Origin: Candidatus Bipolaricaulota bacterium
Lineage (GTDB): Bacteria > Bipolaricaulota > Bipolaricaulia > Bipolaricaulales > Bipolaricaulaceae
Reading direction: 5' to 3'
DNA: 5,652 nucleotides
Assembly: GCA_015661965.1 (NCBI GenBank)
Contig: DQVA01000140.1
Span: 1 to 5,652, forward strand
Part shown: one piece after another, positions 5,345 through 5,652 of the stretch
Position numbering within the stretch: the stretch's first letter is position 1
How the letters are laid out: each line of letters opens with the position of its first letter
Made by a program: the position numbers and the translations under genes
The notes under the pieces: model-generated
The model's input: the letters and a program-made list of their open reading frames with translations, nothing else
Told to the model about the DNA's origin: nothing
Databases searched by the model: none

Positions 5345-5652
5345 TCACCACTTAAAGCGGAATCCAAATATTAACTCTTCAAGGCCACCGGGATCAATGG
5401 CCAATCGGGTCCAGAGCTTGAACGCCCCTGATATCGGGATCTCCAAATAGAAGTCGCTGCGGCCCCAGTCGAACAGGTTGAGGGATCCCTCCTCGAAGTA
5501 GGTATCCACTCGGAACATGGCATAGCCCCCACAACAGGCGGGCTGTTTAATCTCCACGCTGAATCGTTCCCAATAGGGGTCCAACACCAAGTCGTGGTTG
5601 ACCTCATCGAACGACATGATCTCTTCCACTGTAACGGCACCGAAGTTGGCCA
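5345..5652 (-). CDS. Unrecognised protein, C-terminal part, possibly outer-membrane beta-barrel (runs off right edge)
   Basis: I do not recognise this protein. The minus-strand frame is open from the window edge for 101 codons to the TGA at 5345-5347. A GTG at 5629 and an ATG at 5617 are possible internal starts, but neither has a convincing ribosome site and the frame stays open beyond them. I therefore read it as the end of a longer gene. The sequence is rich in aromatic residues and short alternating polar/hydrophobic stretches. The last residues, LIFGFRFKW, show hydrophobic or aromatic residues at every second position ending in Trp, like the terminal strand of outer-membrane beta-barrels. 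A turn-like DPGG precedes it, and AFKLWTRLAID before that could be the paired strand. A Cys-Cys pair is also visible (QPACCGG). It converges on trkA with a 2-base gap. The region looks less GC-biased than its neighbours. The barrel idea is an inference from the C-terminal pattern only. Confidence 0.7.
   Translation of the reverse strand, partial: ANFGAVTVEEIMSFDEVNHDLVLDPYWERFSVEIKQPACCGGYAMFRVDTYFEEGSLNLFDWGRSDFYLEIPISGAFKLWTRLAIDPGGLEELIFGFRFKW

Noticed and set aside
5330..5375. Bidirectional terminator between the convergent trkA and the unknown gene
   Set aside because: Only a four-base dyad (AAGT-CACC-ACTT) is visible in a modestly AT-rich stretch; there is no stable stem with a T-run.

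Overview
This is a GC-rich bacterial window with tightly packed genes. By eye the GC content is around the low sixties percent, and third codon positions are strongly G/C. The taxon cannot be named from the sequence. The partial gene at the right edge ends in a C-terminus resembling an outer-membrane beta-barrel, which hints at a two-membrane (diderm) organism. A leaderless-looking promoter upstream of the second trkH is of a type common in Deinococcus-Thermus and some other deep lineages. Neither clue is decisive.

Layout: (1) 1-3027, minus strand: a compact cluster read trkA, trkH, pckA, with gaps of 4 and 6 bases. It encodes a single-RCK regulatory subunit, a TrkH/KtrB K+ channel-like transporter, and the N-terminal part of ATP-type phosphoenolpyruvate carboxykinase, which runs off the left edge. 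(2) 3028-3297: a divergent intergenic region of 270 bases. It holds a perfect 9-bp inverted repeat, two smaller dyads, a promoter-like sequence directed at the right-hand operon, and an open minus-strand frame of about 47 codons that I do not trust as a gene. (3) 3298-5342, plus strand: a second trkH-trkA pair joined by a GTGA start/stop overlap. (4) 5345-5652, minus strand: the C-terminal end of an unrecognised beta-rich protein, convergent with the second trkA.

How it works together: two complete and clearly different K+ uptake systems stand back to back around one control region. Each has a pore subunit with four P-loop repeats and the GG..GSTAGG gate motif, plus a cytosolic Rossmann-type RCK subunit that binds a nucleotide and gates the pore. 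The gene order inside the modules differs (trkA-trkH on the left, trkH-trkA on the right), so this is not a simple inverted duplication. One module is apparently co-transcribed with a gluconeogenic/anaplerotic enzyme. The most notable aspects are the paired divergent K+ systems with a possible shared control region, and the apparent operon link between K+ uptake and PEP carboxykinase. Everything else looks like ordinary core genes; I found no mobile element, CRISPR array, RNA gene or defence system.
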